A stretch of 64,000 bases of DNA from Kiloniella sp. EL199. GTDB taxonomy: Bacteria > Pseudomonadota > Alphaproteobacteria > Kiloniellales > Kiloniellaceae. This document shows positions 63,817-64,000 of this stretch, in pieces (the stretch's first letter is position 1; each line of letters starts with the position of its first letter). Location of the stretch: the NCBI RefSeq assembly GCF_900313065.1, contig NZ_OMPU01000013.1, positions 124,001 through 188,000 of the forward strand, written 5' to 3'. The translations under genes were made by a program, and so were the position numbers. Below the pieces are notes generated by a model. The model worked only from the letters and a program-made list of their open reading frames with translations, searched no databases and was not told the DNA's origin.

Positions 63817-64000
63817 ATGATGACTGATGTCACTCCAGATGCATTTTTGCATCAAAAACAAGCCATGATCGACATACGTCATGATTTACATCGTAATCCT
63901 GAACTGGGGTTTGAAGAACATAGAACGGCACAAAAAATCGCTTCGGAACTCAAATCCTATGGCATGCAAGTCCATGAGAATATTGGCGGTACCGGCGTCG
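63817..64000 (+). CDS. M20 family amidohydrolase (partial)
   Basis: The gene begins at ATG 63817 after GAGAGGA and leaves through the right edge. The visible 61 residues include AMIDIRHDLHRNPELGFEEH, the start of M20 hippurate-hydrolase/N-acyl-amino-acid amidohydrolases, and YGMQVHENIGGTGV. The family removes acyl groups from amino acids using a zinc or manganese pair. It is divergent from the Lrp regulator, which is consistent with control by amino-acid levels. Confidence 0.88.
   Translation, partial: MMTDVTPDAFLHQKQAMIDIRHDLHRNPELGFEEHRTAQKIASELKSYGMQVHENIGGTGV

Noticed and set aside
1-64000. tRNA, rRNA and CRISPR features
   Set aside because: No cloverleaf with a T-arm motif, no rRNA conserved stretch and no regularly spaced repeats were found by reading.

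Overview
The window looks like a piece of an alphaproteobacterial chromosome, probably a marine member of the Rhodospirillales or a relative. The evidence is the hemC-hemD-mic60-hemY block set against a divergent tsaD-gpsA pair, the DUF1674 (SdhAF4-like) protein, a MocR/EamA pair, an ECF41 sigma factor with its carboxymuconolactone decarboxylase partner, and the fairly low GC content by eye. No rRNA or tRNA gene and no CRISPR array was seen. Genus-level placement is not possible from this sequence alone.

Layout, left to right. 0-7.6 kb: end of recQ, a YcaD-like MFS carrier, a glutathione transferase, a PilZ protein, a frameshifted DUF2786 gene, an SRAP (YedK/HMCES-like) protein and a MOSC/flavoreductase/ferredoxin fusion. 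7.6-12.6 kb: a type III restriction-modification pair (res, mod) inserted next to the cut-off tail of a probable alpha/beta hydrolase, with an imperfect direct repeat at both edges. 13-19 kb: acetoacetyl-CoA synthetase, a LysR regulator, the ECF41 pair behind a near-perfect ECF41-type promoter, and creatinase. 19.4-29.5 kb: a molybdopterin-fold secreted protein, the heme/Mic60 block, a secreted esterase, tsaD-gpsA, a YciI-like protein and an EVE protein. 29.5-36.7 kb: an HPt protein, an OFA-like MFS carrier, a PAS-EAL protein, acetyl-CoA synthetase and a LysR regulator.

36.8-44.4 kb is the most distinctive part. After a small monooxygenase-like gene and a histidine phosphatase gene broken by two amber codons comes a run of same-strand genes: a K+ channel with an RCK domain, DUF2170 (YjfI-like), PspA, DUF4178, a double DUF350 (YjfL-like), an unknown two-helix exported-domain protein, a small Gly/Tyr-rich membrane protein, and a membrane-embedded spermidine-synthase-like enzyme. 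This looks like a membrane-integrity stress system that couples PspA, ion flux and polyamine-type chemistry. The families and some of the pairings are known, but the mechanism and two of the components are not.

46.2-50.1 kb is an AT-rich island with a dGTPase, a small unknown gene, another unknown gene and a HTH-ImmA/IrrE metallopeptidase. It resembles an accessory or defence-type cassette. 50.3-62.8 kb returns to ordinary chromosomal genes (DUF2461, GFA, DUF1344, DUF2062, a CDP-alcohol phosphotransferase, a HAD-LysR coupled pair, MocR/EamA, chorismate mutase, SdhAF4-like, RsmB, a chemoreceptor). At 62.98-63.16 kb lies a 180-bp MITE-like element with 16-bp terminal inverted repeats and a 5-bp target duplication. 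The window ends with a divergent Lrp regulator and the start of an M20 amidohydrolase.
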